Of a DNA stretch of 64,000 bases, positions 54,613-64,000 are shown in pieces; within the stretch, counting starts at the first letter, position 1, and the number at the start of each line of letters is the position of its first letter. Source of the DNA: Cryptomeria japonica (Eukaryota > Streptophyta > Pinopsida > Cupressales > Cupressaceae); NCBI RefSeq assembly GCF_030272615.1, contig NC_081415.1, forward strand, positions 231,391,303 through 231,455,302, written 5' to 3'. The position numbers were made by a program, and so were the translations under genes. The notes beneath the pieces were generated by a model. That model was not told the origin of the DNA, made no database searches, and saw nothing but the letters and a program-made list of their open reading frames with translations.

Positions 54613-55074
54613 AATTTGACTTTTTGAACTCTATCAGGATAATTTTAATGAAATATAACATTTAAGTATAAGTTTTCTTATACTTTAAGTTATATTCCAT
54701 ATATACTTTCAGGATGTTTGAGAGTGGTTTCAGACCTCCAGGAGTTATATTGCAAAATCTAGTTTTTGGAGGTTTTTCAGTTTCCAGACTTAGTCAAATT
54801 TCAGGATCAGGACTTTCAGACTTAGCCAAATTTCAGGATCAGGACTTTCAGACTTAGCCAAATTTCAGGATTAGGACTTTCAGACTTAGCCAAATTTCAG
54901 GATCAGGTGATCACTCAAGCAAGACTTGCTATCCATGTGATCCCCTTGGCGACGCTCAAAATGCAAAGGCTAACGGACAAAACCCTAAAAGACCTAAAAA
55001 CAAACCCTAAAAAGCAAAAAAGCAGGGGTCCCCATTTGCAATGGGGTGATGTGTGAAAACGTCACAACAAGTTG

Positions 55075-56751
55075 AAAGTCTGAAAACAAATGAATGAAAA
55101 TATTTTCAATCTACAAACTCACAAGCGAGCTAAAAACTTAGAAAACTACAAAAAAATTAACATACTCCTGTCTAGTATCTTGTTTCACACTTGAAGATAA
55201 ACAAAAATCAGTCCATTATCTCCTCTAATCAGTCCAATCTCTCCTCTAGAGCATGCCAATCTCTTCTCCAACAAGCAAACTCTCATAGCAAGGAGCAAAA
55301 CTTGAGAACACAAAAGTAAAATACGGTGGTTGGGTTAATGGTTTCTTTTGGTTTTATTTGTTTTGGCATTTTAGGGTTCAATTTTGTGTTTTTAATCTCA
55401 TTGTGGGCCCCCACGTAACTAAAAATGCAAAAAAAGTTTTTTTAAAAAATGTTTTTAAGGTTTGGGAGCATTCCTAGGCACGGGGGATGGCTCACCTTCC
55501 CTAGGACAGCAAGGGATGTTTTTGACATCCCCTAGCCATCTTGGGGATGACAAGACATCCTTAATTGCCAGGGGATGTTTCTTGGCATTTTGGAGGATTT
55601 GGGCAGGTTCTCAGACAAGGGGATGTCCCCTTGATGCCCTTCCGTCCTGCACACGTGTAGGGAACAGGTGGTTTTGGGACAAGGGACACGTCATTGTGTT
55701 TCATAGAAATACTTTCATCGACCAACAATGAATAATATCATTATTATAAATGGCTTCCAAAATAATTAATTTATTTGCTAGTGCTCAGCCGCACACAAAA
55801 AGAACCATTATTCAGAATATTAATCCATTTCCAAAATATTATTTAGAATAATATGTACTTTGTCTCTGAACCAAACTTATTTCTTCAAACTTCATGAAAG
55901 CTCATTTGAAGAATCTGAATAATTCTCAGGCTCCAAAATCCAAGAAGAATAAATCTGTCAGAATGGGGACATTACATTTCAAAATTAAAAAGAAAAGATT
56001 TCTGATTTTAGTTATAGTTTGGTGAAACATAATTATCTATATCAAGTTGCATGCATAATTTTACTCTGCCCTCTCAAATGGTTTATTGCAAAGGAATTGG
56101 GTAATGCTAAAGAAGAAAAACACTTGTCAAAGACAAACATAGCAGCAGGTCAGTATCTAGATTCTAGACAACACATTAATTTTCCTCCCAAATTTAGTTA
56201 GAAGAGAACATTTGTTCTTGAGTGCTAACATTGGTAGAACATGGATGGGGCATAAAAGGACAACCTAGTACATATGTGAGATGCTAGATTATCAATAAAT
56301 TAATGCAACTCAATCTTATGGAATACTTTGTAAATGCCGCAATACTCTTTTTGGACAACGTTGACCATTTGAAAGAAAATGCTTTAGATTTCCTTTGGTA
56401 CATTACATTGAAAGTTGAAATTGCAAAAAGCAATCAAACATGAAAATGAAAAAAATAAGTAAATCTTTTTTGTAGCTTTTTTTTATTTTTTACTTTTTAT
56501 TTTTAGTTTAGGTTGCAGTTCTATTAACTTGATTATTACTAATTTTTGATGTTGCTTCCTTTTTCTATGTTTCATTTTTATTTTTCTAAAAGAATATGGC
56601 TTTCAAAAATAGAACAATTGGTGGCAAGCCAAGGGATCCTTGTTGGAAACATGAGACACTAGGTGTAGCGTGAAGAGAGGTTGGTTGTACCCATTGCACT
56701 AAGACTATGACTAGTGGCATAAATTGACTCAAATATCACCTTGCACGGTCC
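55075..56751. other. Intron sequence with an LTR-like fragment ending at 55976
   Basis: 55360-55976 has features of an old LTR: GGGGGATGGCTCACC, repeated ATCCCCT and GGGGATG blocks at 55480-55640, and an end GGGACATTACA at 55966-55976 identical to the terminus of the 34781-34944 element. A start was not found. An 89-codon + strand frame at 55462-55731 crosses it and is probably chance. 55977-56751 shows nothing I recognise. Confidence 0.4.
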
Positions 56752-57446
56752 TATTGTGATGTAATCACACATTGCCCCATTGCAAATGGGGACACCCCCT
56801 TTTTTGCTTTTTAGGTTAGGGTTTTGGCATCTTAGCGTTTTGTCTCCGATCTCTAGCCTTAGAAATGAATCAAGTTTTTCGAAATTTGGAGGAGTCACCA
56901 AAATCAGTGAAGTAAAGGAATAGCTGAAAGAGTGTTTTGATGCTACAGATGGGCTCAGACAGGTTGAAGGAGTAAAATTGCAATTTCTCACAGTTAATTC
57001 TGAAAACTTCCTATTTTTAAGAAATTTTGCTTTTTTGCTTTTTTCTAAATTTAGAAAGTTTTGTTTTTGGCATTTTAGGGCCAATCCGAGAGCTTACTTT
57101 TTCAGTCTGCTTTTTTTTTCCTAAAAATAGAAAGTTGCTTTTTCCTGAAGGTTGCTTTTTACTTTTTTCGGGGTCACAGGTGGTCATTAGGTCAGGAGAA
57201 ATGGCAAGTCAAGAAAGTTCATCTAGAATAAATCAAGTATGAAATAGCTTTCGAATCTAGAGGATGTTTTGCAAAAAGCAATTTCAAGATCATAAAAATT
57301 GACTAAGTCTGGAACTTAGATCGAGGAATTCCTTGTTCAAAATCACTACGATTGCCTATACATGAAAGAAATTTCTTGCTCCAAGACCAAGTCCACTTGT
57401 GGCATGGTGAAAATTTCCAATCCATTATGAAGTTCGCCTTGGGAGG
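56752..57446 (+). mobile_element. LTR E, left part, TGTTGTGAC family, cut by LTR D
   Basis: Begins TATTGTGATGTAATCACAC, then TTGCCCCATTGCAAATGGGGAC, the family start with the second base changed. It also has AAAAATAGAAAGTTGCTTTT motifs as in LTR C, so it is closer to the C subfamily. It stops abruptly at 57446 where LTR D starts in the other orientation. The remainder should resume beyond LTR D, outside the window. Confidence 0.65.
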
Positions 57447-58311
57447 TGTTGACGTGTATTTTATACACCATCATACACAGAATAAAATACCAATAGGCAT
57501 CTTATCCTCTCTTGAGAAAAAGCCTCTAACTGCTGAAGATTCGCATAAAGGATCAGTTAGGAAGACTCCAAGGTTCTGGTTAGTAGGGTCTCTACGTGTG
57601 GACAAGCTTCCAGCGGTATGATGTGATTTGCTGTTTCCTTCAAGGGGTCTTACACATTCCGAAAGTTCAAGATTTTACTAAACTAAAGAAACTTTCAAAA
57701 AAAAACAAAAAAACAAAAGAGTAGGGTTTGAAAGAGGTCTAATCTAACCTAACCCTAAGAATGACTTAGTATGGACGAGACTTGGCAAGATTCAACCAAC
57801 TTCAATTTTGCCATAAGATAACAACTCAATTGAAATTGATGCGATCTTCTAAGGTAACAAAATGATATTCAATGCATCAAAGATCAAAGATACTACCACG
57901 AAGGTACATATCCAAGATACAATAATGATTGAAGATTAAAGGACTCAAAGTATTCTCCAGTCGACCACGCAAGGCGTTCCTACAATCAGCAAGAAGCTAG
58001 TGGTTTGGATTACGAATCCTACCAAAGATCAAGTCTCACACTATGTCCTTCAAATTAACACACTACCTTGATTGAGCATGATTCAAGTAGATTAAACAAC
58101 CATGAAGATAACCAAGAAAGTTGCAACAAAACACCATAACTTCAATATTTTATTGATTCCCAAGTCATCATGTACAACAATTGTTTGAATTCCTCTCTTC
58201 AAAACTCAATCTTGCTATAAAATAAAATTGCTTCTAGCTCTAATCTCTCTAATACAATAAACTCTCTTATATCTAACTATTGACTATTATCAAATGAAAT
58301 GAAAAATGGGG

Positions 58312-58402
58312 GTATAAATAGCATCCCCAATTACAATGAAAGGTCCAGATCGAAAGTAGATCAACGGTCAAGATCATGACACCTAAACCCTAATTAGGGT
58401 TT
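58312..58402 (-). promoter_or_regulatory. Telo-box palindrome and TATA box 2 of LTR D
   Basis: AAACCCTAATTAGGGTTT at 58385-58402. A TATTTATAC TATA-like box on the minus strand lies at 58312-58320, 65 bp further. The region between the ORF stop and this box is about 110 bp. The palindrome reads GTTTGTAACAAACC in its minus-strand approach, as in LTRs A and B. Confidence 0.7.
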
Positions 58403-58514
58403 GTTACAAATGGCCTCCTTTTTACTGAACAATATTAAATACATAGCCAAATATTAAATTTGGCACAAAAAACCTAGGAGACATAAACCAATGACAAATA
58501 AGATGCCATGTCAT

Positions 58515-61500
58515 CTATAACAACCTTTCATCTAGAATCTTATTCCCTTTCCAATGTTCTTTTTTGGCATATGCAATGAATCTTGTCACGATTCCTTCGA
58601 TTTCTGCAATTGGAATTTCGGGAAGATTCTTCATACTCTCTTCCAAGTGGATGACCTGATCGAATGCATCTAGAAGAGCTGCGTCCCAAGTAGATTCAAG
58701 TTCCTTTGTTCTTTCAATCAGGAGCATGGTGGCAAACATTTGATCATATTGCTCATCTGTAACATTTGCGTCCTTGCAAAAGATGACCTTGATTCTATCC
58801 TCTAATTCCTGCATATCCACATCTGTCTCGACCTCGATCCTTCTGCCAAGAATGGTACGAAGTACCTCAAACACTCTGTCCTGGATCGGATTGATTACCT
58901 CCTCAACTTGGCCACATCTAACACTGATGTCCTCGAAGAAAACACTTTTCATATGGAGTAAGGTTGACCATTGAAACAAACTGTGAGATTCTCCATCCAA
59001 GATCTTCTCTTGCGCTAAAACTTTCCTTGATGTGTGTCTAATTACCTTTAAGACAGGAATGATAACATCCTTGGTATGAGCAAATGCGGCTACTGTTATC
59101 ATCAAATTGTGGATTATCTCAAGAACCTGGATAGCTTGATGAATAATCTTCATCATCCTTGTTACAAACTCTATGGCCACTGTATGAAATTTACCCATCC
59201 AAGTACTTGTACGTTGGACCATGTTCCTGAATCTTTCTGCCTCATTGATTGATTGAAGTGGAAGTGCCTGCACTGGTGATCTCGCTGGATCCTGACGTCC
59301 CAAAGGTTCATTGATGTGACTGAAATATGTCCTCCATGCACTGACCTCCCTCTCAAGCTTTCTATTCTTCTCCATTTCTTCTCTAAGCTTGTCTTTCAAT
59401 GCTTCAAATGAGTCGGTAGCATCATCTAACGTCTGCTCTGCTGTAGATGGTCCTAACTCAAATGTCTGTATATCATATTCCTCTGCTAGGATCTCACCAA
59501 AATATTTGTCTGCTGCCGGTGTAGCTATCTGCAGTTTTCTGGATCTAGTCTCATCTCGAATCATCTTGGACATCTTGGTAGCCTTTCTCTTCTCTGTTAC
59601 TTCGTGTGAACGTCCAACAAGGCTCTCTAAATCAATTGCACTGTCCTCGTCCTCTACTACGATCACCTTGGTTAATCTTTCCTTCAACCAATCTGGGATA
59701 ATCGATCTTGTTTCTTGAACTTGAATCTCTTTGTGCACTATTTCTTCTTGTCTAGGAGGAGATGTCATTTCATTGTCTTTTTTATCTTCATCTAACTCAT
59801 AGTCCTGGAGAGATCCATCTGGTGAACCATGCTGTGCCTGTCCTTCTTCCTGCCTGTCATTCTGTACCATAGACTCCATGGATTCTTCCACTTGAATTGT
59901 TCTCTTCTCAGGTCTAGAAGAAGTACCGGATGATCGATCTCTGTTAGCCTCTTGTTTCCTCTTGGAAGACTCTTTCTTTTCTGACCTTTCTTTTCTCTTC
60001 GAACCCCTTGGATGGAGATTGCCCTCACTGGCACATCGAAGGTTATCTTCACTTGAATTTCTAGGATTAGGATTGCCTTCACTCATACTAGCTCCACCTT
60101 CGGCTGGTTTCTCTTCCAAAGTGAAAGTCATAGCTATGCCTTGTTCTCTCAACTTCTGATGTTGTATGTCAACCCATCTGCGAGTACAAGACAAGACTGG
60201 TGCCATCAAAGTATCTAGATCCATGACCTCGGGCTCATTCCAATCTAACCTTATTGTTTTGCTTTCTCGATCATAGGAAGACTGGATATGTCTGCCACTG
60301 TCCTGAGCTTGGTCGGCCACTCTGTAAATCCTGCATTTCCTGATGAAATCCAAAGGCAATCTAGAATGCATTTTTCGTTTTACTTCGAGATCATCTAAGA
60401 GATTCATCATAAAATCTTCAATTTGGTACTCATGTTTAAACTTCCTACCAACCGTCTCCTCTAAATGCCCATGTGGATCAAAGCTTTCTCTCAAAGCAAA
60501 AGATGAAAAAGAATACAAGGCTAACTCCTTCTCTGCGTTATCCATGGCTAAAGCATTAGGACATACCTCAACTGAATTGCCCAAAATGATGGGTACTGGA
60601 ACTCCATTCTGATGTCTGTGTTTGAATGCTTTCGCATATGCTGCCAACTGTCTTGTTACTTCAAGTAACACAATTCTGTCTGTAGGATATCTCGGCAACA
60701 TGTATGGAGGTAAAGGACATCCATGCACCCTAATATAAGTGAACTTGGGAAACTGAATGAACCAAGCACCGTACCTCTTCACCAATTCTTGTGCATCCTG
60801 AGATAATCTGTTGTGAATCCCACCTTGCAACGCCCTTGTGATGTTCATCGTAAAGGTATCATTAACTAGCTTGTAGTTGCTCCCTGGCGGATGATGCAAG
60901 TAGGCATAGGAATCACAAGCTCTGACCTCGCCGGGTCCTCTTCCAATCACTCCTCTGTGAGGTAGTCCTGCGTACTCAACACTCCTGATCAAGGCATAGA
61001 TGACATATGAACTCATGTGGAAGGACTTAGTAGCCTTGAGTCTTCTCAACTGTACGTCCAAGCAATGGCTAATAATCCTAGCCCAATGTATCGTACCTTT
61101 CCCTTGAACGATCACCTGGATGAAGTAGAACATCCACTTCTCAAAGTAGAAGGCGTGAGGGGCTCCTGTAACTTGGTTGAGCATAGTAATCAAATCTCTG
61201 TACTCCTCCTGGAAATCAATCCTGTGCGGTGTGTTCGGGATCTTGCTCAGACGGGGACGACTCTTGAGTAACCAGTTCTTATTGATTATGCTTAGACAAG
61301 CATCTGGATCATCTTCGTACATTGACCTGGCTCCTTCTATGCTCTTGTATATCATGTCCCTGTGCTCTGGAAGATGGAAAGCTTCACTTATAGCTTCCTC
61401 TGAAAGGTACGCCAAAGTGTTTCCCTCATTGGATACGATCGTTCTGGACTGTGGATCATAGTGACGAGCACACTCGATCATCAACTCATGGCAATGAATA

Positions 61501-61736
61501 GCTGGAGGAAAGCCGGCCGCCTTAATGATACCACTCTCGATTATTCTCCGGGCGACAGGTGATGGCTTGCCAATGTAAGGGACCTCTCGAAACTTTTTCG
61601 TGCTAAAGTTACCCAAGTTAGTATCTCCAATGTTGCTCCACTTGGACACGATCTTAGTCTCCACTTCTTCGGTCTTCTGATCTTCTTTCATGAGAGCTGA
61701 ACGACTGGTGGATGCTCCCGCCTTCGGGGTCGCCAT
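58515..61736 (-). CDS. LTR-encoded protein of unknown function (1073 aa)
   Basis: Intact ORF in the sense strand of LTR D. The start chosen is MATPKAG, three bases after the predicted acceptor; an upstream in-frame Met lies inside the intron. Residues ~30-540 look globular, with conserved blocks DTNLGNF, AAGFPPAIHCHELMIECARHYD, INKNWLLKSRPRLSKIP, FEKWMFYFIQV and WARIISHCLDVQLR. Residues ~545-640 are low-complexity and charged, with a bipartite-type basic stretch KRKERSEKKESSKRKQ (579-595), so nuclear entry is plausible. Residues ~770-1073 are largely helical. I see no protease, RT, RNase H, integrase or zinc-knuckle motif. The blocks where LISEEA-x-x-E-A-F-x-L-P occurs resemble in style the plant mobile domain and related plant transposon-borne domains, but I cannot assign the family. 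LTR C carries a broken homologue. Function is unknown. Confidence 0.85.
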   Translation of the reverse strand: MATPKAGASTSRSALMKEDQKTEEVETKIVSKWSNIGDTNLGNFSTKKFREVPYIGKPSPVARRIIESGIIKAAGFPPAIHCHELMIECARHYDPQSRTIVSNEGNTLAYLSEEAISEAFHLPEHRDMIYKSIEGARSMYEDDPDACLSIINKNWLLKSRPRLSKIPNTPHRIDFQEEYRDLITMLNQVTGAPHAFYFEKWMFYFIQVIVQGKGTIHWARIISHCLDVQLRRLKATKSFHMSSYVIYALIRSVEYAGLPHRGVIGRGPGEVRACDSYAYLHHPPGSNYKLVNDTFTMNITRALQGGIHNRLSQDAQELVKRYGAWFIQFPKFTYIRVHGCPLPPYMLPRYPTDRIVLLEVTRQLAAYAKAFKHRHQNGVPVPIILGNSVEVCPNALAMDNAEKELALYSFSSFALRESFDPHGHLEETVGRKFKHEYQIEDFMMNLLDDLEVKRKMHSRLPLDFIRKCRIYRVADQAQDSGRHIQSSYDRESKTIRLDWNEPEVMDLDTLMAPVLSCTRRWVDIQHQKLREQGIAMTFTLEEKPAEGGASMSEGNPNPRNSSEDNLRCASEGNLHPRGSKRKERSEKKESSKRKQEANRDRSSGTSSRPEKRTIQVEESMESMVQNDRQEEGQAQHGSPDGSLQDYELDEDKKDNEMTSPPRQEEIVHKEIQVQETRSIIPDWLKERLTKVIVVEDEDSAIDLESLVGRSHEVTEKRKATKMSKMIRDETRSRKLQIATPAADKYFGEILAEEYDIQTFELGPSTAEQTLDDATDSFEALKDKLREEMEKNRKLEREVSAWRTYFSHINEPLGRQDPARSPVQALPLQSINEAERFRNMVQRTSTWMGKFHTVAIEFVTRMMKIIHQAIQVLEIIHNLMITVAAFAHTKDVIIPVLKVIRHTSRKVLAQEKILDGESHSLFQWSTLLHMKSVFFEDISVRCGQVEEVINPIQDRVFEVLRTILGRRIEVETDVDMQELEDRIKVIFCKDANVTDEQYDQMFATMLLIERTKELESTWDAALLDAFDQVIHLEESMKNLPEIPIAEIEGIVTRFIAYAKKEHWKGNKILDERLL

Positions 61737-61738
61737 AC

Positions 61739-61945
61739 CTACACAACATTTCATAATGAGAAGCTAGATTTTGCAATAAATAACATAGATTAGAGAGTAA
61801 ATTTTAGGAAACTTCATGATAAGTCTTTGAGTTATCATTTCCTAAAATACAACGATTGAGCTAGGAATTCAAAATTCAAAATTCAAAACTTAAGTTATGA
61901 CGATCAACGATCAAAATTAAAACAATAAAGCAAAAATCGCCATAC
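61739..61945 (-). other. Predicted 207-bp GT-AG intron before the LTR D ORF
   Basis: Minus-strand donor CTATTGAG|GTATGGCG and acceptor TGTTGTGTAG|GTATGGCGACC. It removes AT-rich sequence just before the start codon, so the start ATG lies two bases into exon 2. The boundaries coincide with those in LTRs A and B. The sequence GTATGGCG occurs on both sides. Confidence 0.65.
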
Positions 61946-62296
61946 CTCAATAGAGAGCTAACTCTAGAATGCAAAATGAATAAAATCGCCTAGGCAAAAT
62001 TGACGTTAGATAGCTTTGATGTGATTTCTTCTTCAAAATATCAACTTCGCCACCTTTGGAGATGCCCTTGACGTGATCTCCTTTAAATGATCGATCCTTT
62101 ATCAATTGGCTCAAGTGAAAACCAAGTTCGCACCTCCTTGGATGATGTTTGCGCCTTCCTTTGGATATGAATTCGCACCCCCTAACTTGAAATGAAATTT
62201 GCACTTGAACTCAATTTCGCACTTCTCCCTTTGTCTTCCAAATCGCATGTGAAATGGCAAAAAATGATAATGTGAAAATGAAGATTTTCACCCTCC

Positions 62297-62304
62297 TTTT
62301 ATAG
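62297..62304 (-). promoter_or_regulatory. TATA box 1 of LTR D
   Basis: The minus strand reads CTATAAAA within GGTAAGCGCTATAAAAGGAGGG, 352 bp before the predicted donor and 336 bp after the first palindrome block. It is the probable promoter of the 1073-codon ORF. Confidence 0.7.
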
Positions 62305-62640
62305 CGCTTACCTCTCACCTCCATATAGGCCGACTTGGTGATTAAATAAGGCAAATTAAAATGATTTTTAATTAAATACAAGGGCCGACCTCCATAAAAC
62401 AAATAAATACCAAGCGCTCCCTTTGATTTTTTATTAAATTAATAATTAATTATTAAATGCCTTCATTTTTAATTAATAAATTTCGATTTTTACAAGGCAA
62501 AATAATTAATTAATACCAAGCGCAATATTTAAATGCCATTTTAATTGGATTTTCAAACTTTATCGAATTTTAGCATTTAAATAAATTAAAAAATATTTGT
62601 TTTGGGCGCCAAAATTTGAAAATGAAATATACATACCTCA

Positions 62641-64000
62641 TCGCCCTGGTCCCTGACTGAGGGACAGGAGCGATCCATCAATTTGGTCTTGATCTTTGCA
62701 TTTTTGACGTCCAAAGTCTTCATCTCCACGTTCAAATCGACATTTTAGCTGGGCCCTTCGAGTTTGATTGACTTGTTTGTGCGAAGGAATGTCTTTAAAT
62801 ATGATATCGCCCTGGTCCCTTGGAGAGGGACAGGAGCGATCCTTGTCTTCTAGCTTGAAATTTATCGTTTTTGATTCTAACTCTTCGTTCATTGCCTTCC
62901 AAATGGCGTTTTAGACCCTTTGCAACTTGTTTTGTTATGATCTTCAAAGGATAATAGGTGTTTTGGCAAATATCGCCCTGGTCCCTTGCAGAGGGACAAG
63001 AGCGATCCTAGTGTTTTCTCCTTGATCTTTGTAAATTCGAGCCTCAATCATCTTTGTGAAGGACAAACAATGCTATTCTTTCATTCCATGCTCATTTCGC
63101 TTGAATTCCACAAGACATTTAAACGTTGGAAGAATCATCGCCCTTGTCCCTTGGAGAGGGACAGGAGCGATCCATGTGTCTTGGCTCAAATTTGCAAACT
63201 TTTGATCTTGGTTCTTTGTTCATTGCCTTCGAAATAGCGTCCTTGATATTGCCTATCCTTGCCTTGTCTTGGCTTTGACGGGACATGAGTGTTTTAGTAA
63301 AAATCGCTTTGGTCCTTGTCCAAAGGACAGGAGCGATATAGACCTTTTGTACAAATTGGTAGCATTTTAACGTGCAACACTTTGGTATATGACCTTCAAA
63401 AGACGCCTTGAACCCTGTATGTCCTTGCAAAACATTAACTTCACTTGATTTTTGCATGAATTGGTCAATACATTCAATATCGCTCTGGTCCCTTCCTGAG
63501 GGACAGGAGCGAACTTCAAGTTTTTGGGTACATGCTTGCGTTCTCCAACTTGCAATCGTCTTCCTTGGGTAAAACGTAGTCCCTTGATCCTTCTTGGTCA
63601 CTTGATGCTTGTTTAACTTTCGAAATCTATGCCTTTATGCAAATTTCGCTCTGGTCCCTTCCTGAGGGACAGGAGCGAACTGGGGGTCTTGATGTAATTC
63701 GTTCAATGTTGACGACCCTTGATGCTTTGTGCTTGATGGAGATGCCTTAAGACGTCCTTGCCACCTTGTTCTCCGTCTTAGAAAGTCTTGAATTTGGAGG
63801 AACGATAGCATAATCATTATATCGCCCTGGTCCCTTGGAGAGGGACAGTAGCGAACTTAGGCATTTAGGTCCCTTATTGATGTTTGATAATCTTCAATTT
63901 GTATTCGATGGGTTCAATTCATCTCCTTTCTTGCCTTCAAACTTATAACTTGCTTGATTTTCGTCTGGATTTTGCCTTATGAAGAACTTCGCTCTGGTCC
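62641..64000. repeat. Near-palindrome array in LTR D, nine blocks to the window end
   Basis: Blocks start at 62641, 62807, 62973, 63138, 63304, 63480, 63646, 63822 and 63989 (the last cut by the window). The spacing is 166, 166, 165, 166, 176, 166, 176 and 167. Block arms are TCGCCCTGGTCCCT and AGGGACAGGAGCGA. The spacers are only weakly alike; shared pieces such as TTGTTCATTGCCTTC in two of them show common origin. Confidence 0.92.

Larger units (their letters stand above)
51322..55069 (-). mobile_element. Giant solo LTR B (3748 bp), TGTTGTGAC family
   Basis: On the minus strand it begins TGTTGTGACG and ends ACACGTCAACA. It is flanked by AGTTG at 51317-51321 and 55070-55074. It aligns with LTR A along its whole length in inverse orientation: palindrome array, TATA box 1, intron, short exon, telo-box palindrome, TATA box 2, R/U5. 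Individual spacers in the array also correspond between A and B, so both derive from one master LTR. It lies antisense to the host gene in intron 3. Confidence 0.88.
41940..64000 (+). other. Intron 3 of the YchF-like gene, over 22 kb, open at the window end
   Basis: Starts with an apparent GC donor (CAG|GCATGT). I read for the next expected segment (VVRCFEDNDIIHV) and did not find it, so exon 4 is probably beyond 64000. The intron contains a SINE, a LINE, a hAT relic and four giant LTRs (H, B, E, D). Confidence 0.65.
57447..64000 (-). mobile_element. Giant LTR D (over 6.5 kb) carrying an intact ORF
   Basis: The left edge is TGTTGACGTGTATTTTATAC, the same terminus as LTR B. Moving right come R/U5, TATA box 2 (58312), the telo-box palindrome (58385-58402), a 1073-codon ORF (58515-61736), a predicted intron (61739-61945), TATA box 1 (62297-62304) and the palindrome array from 62641 to the window end. 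The order and spacings match LTRs A and B except that the exon is 3.4 kb instead of 0.6 kb. The LTR start (TGTTGTGAC) is beyond 64000. It is inserted into LTR E. An intact ORF suggests a younger insertion than C. Confidence 0.8.

Noticed and set aside
55462-55731. 89-codon + strand frame near LTR B
   Set aside because: Coincides with repeated GGGGATG/CATCCCC blocks of an LTR-like fragment, so it is open because of repeat composition.
58515-61736. The 1073-codon ORF as an ordinary host gene in a YchF intron, or as gag-pol
   Set aside because: It lies between LTR-conserved splice and promoter signals, has a broken homologue in another LTR, and lacks gag, protease, RT and integrase motifs.
62641-64000. 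The regular palindromic repeats with unique spacers look like a CRISPR array
   Set aside because: The spacing is 166/176 bp, with spacers over 130 bp that are diverged copies of one another. The array lies in a plant LTR and no cas genes are present. It is a decayed tandem repeat with a conserved core.
41940-64000. Search for YchF exon 4 (VVRCFE... segment) in the rest of the window
   Set aside because: No matching segment was seen in any forward frame by eye. Exon 4 is taken to be beyond 64000, although a translated search would be firmer.
1-64000. tRNA, rRNA or organellar insertions
   Set aside because: No cloverleaf-capable tRNA gene, rRNA segment or plastid/mitochondrial gene was recognised. 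The pol III-like boxes seen belong to SINE-type repeats.

Overview
ORGANISM AND SETTING. The window looks like nuclear DNA of a plant with a very large, repeat-rich genome, most likely a gymnosperm (conifer-like). This is an inference from the AT-rich composition, introns of tens of kilobases, many layers of old nested LTR retrotransposons, and one plant-type host gene. I cannot name a species.

HOST GENE. The only recognisable host gene is on the + strand: an organellar-type YchF/OLA1-like P-loop NTPase. Exon 1 (8629-8961) carries a transit-peptide-like leader and the Walker A motif. Exon 2 (11536-11724) carries the DxAG motif. Exon 3 (41886-41939) is tiny. All junctions are phase 0. Intron 2 is about 30.2 kb. 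Intron 3 starts with an apparent GC donor and is still running at the window end, more than 22 kb later. Everything from 8962 onward is therefore inside this gene.

LAYOUT. 1-2500: 5' end of a minus-strand Ty1/copia element whose LTR is split by a 1427-bp solo LTR with an AGAGA target duplication. 2506-8163: no recognisable gene. 8629-11724: exons 1 and 2. 14.0-28.5 kb: a minus-strand Ty3/gypsy element (integrase, RNase H, RT, primer site), interrupted by a second minus-strand LTR element (15292-26525) that itself holds solo LTR A (17097-20964) and a truncated gypsy gag-protease element (21612-24635). 31135-34606: LTR C. 34.9-41.7 kb: a decayed + strand gypsy element whose 3' part received a poly(A) retroposon with a 15-bp target duplication. 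42.1 kb: a SINE. 44.4-47.3 kb: a 5'-truncated LINE. 48.2-50.25 kb: LTR H, lying against a BED/hAT transposase relic. 51322-55069: solo LTR B. 56752 to the end: LTR E (+ strand), interrupted by the very long LTR D (minus strand, 57447 to beyond 64000).

CENTRAL OBSERVATION. LTRs A, B and D, with relatives C, E and H, belong to one family of giant LTRs beginning TGTTGTG and ending near CGTCAACA. In A, B and D the LTR holds a complete transcription-unit layout in a fixed order: (1) a 32-bp near-palindrome repeated at 166 or 176 bp spacing, (2) a TATA box, (3) a leader with a GT-AG intron of 180-237 bp, (4) an exon, (5) an 18-bp telo-box palindrome, (6) 64-65 bp further a second TATA box, (7) the R/U5-like end. 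In D the exon holds an intact 1073-codon ORF of unknown function. In A and B it holds only a short remnant. In C it holds a homologous ORF broken by a nonsense codon. This gives a retrotransposon whose LTR appears to carry its own promoter-driven, spliced protein gene upstream of the usual LTR promoter. It is the best candidate here for an undescribed system.
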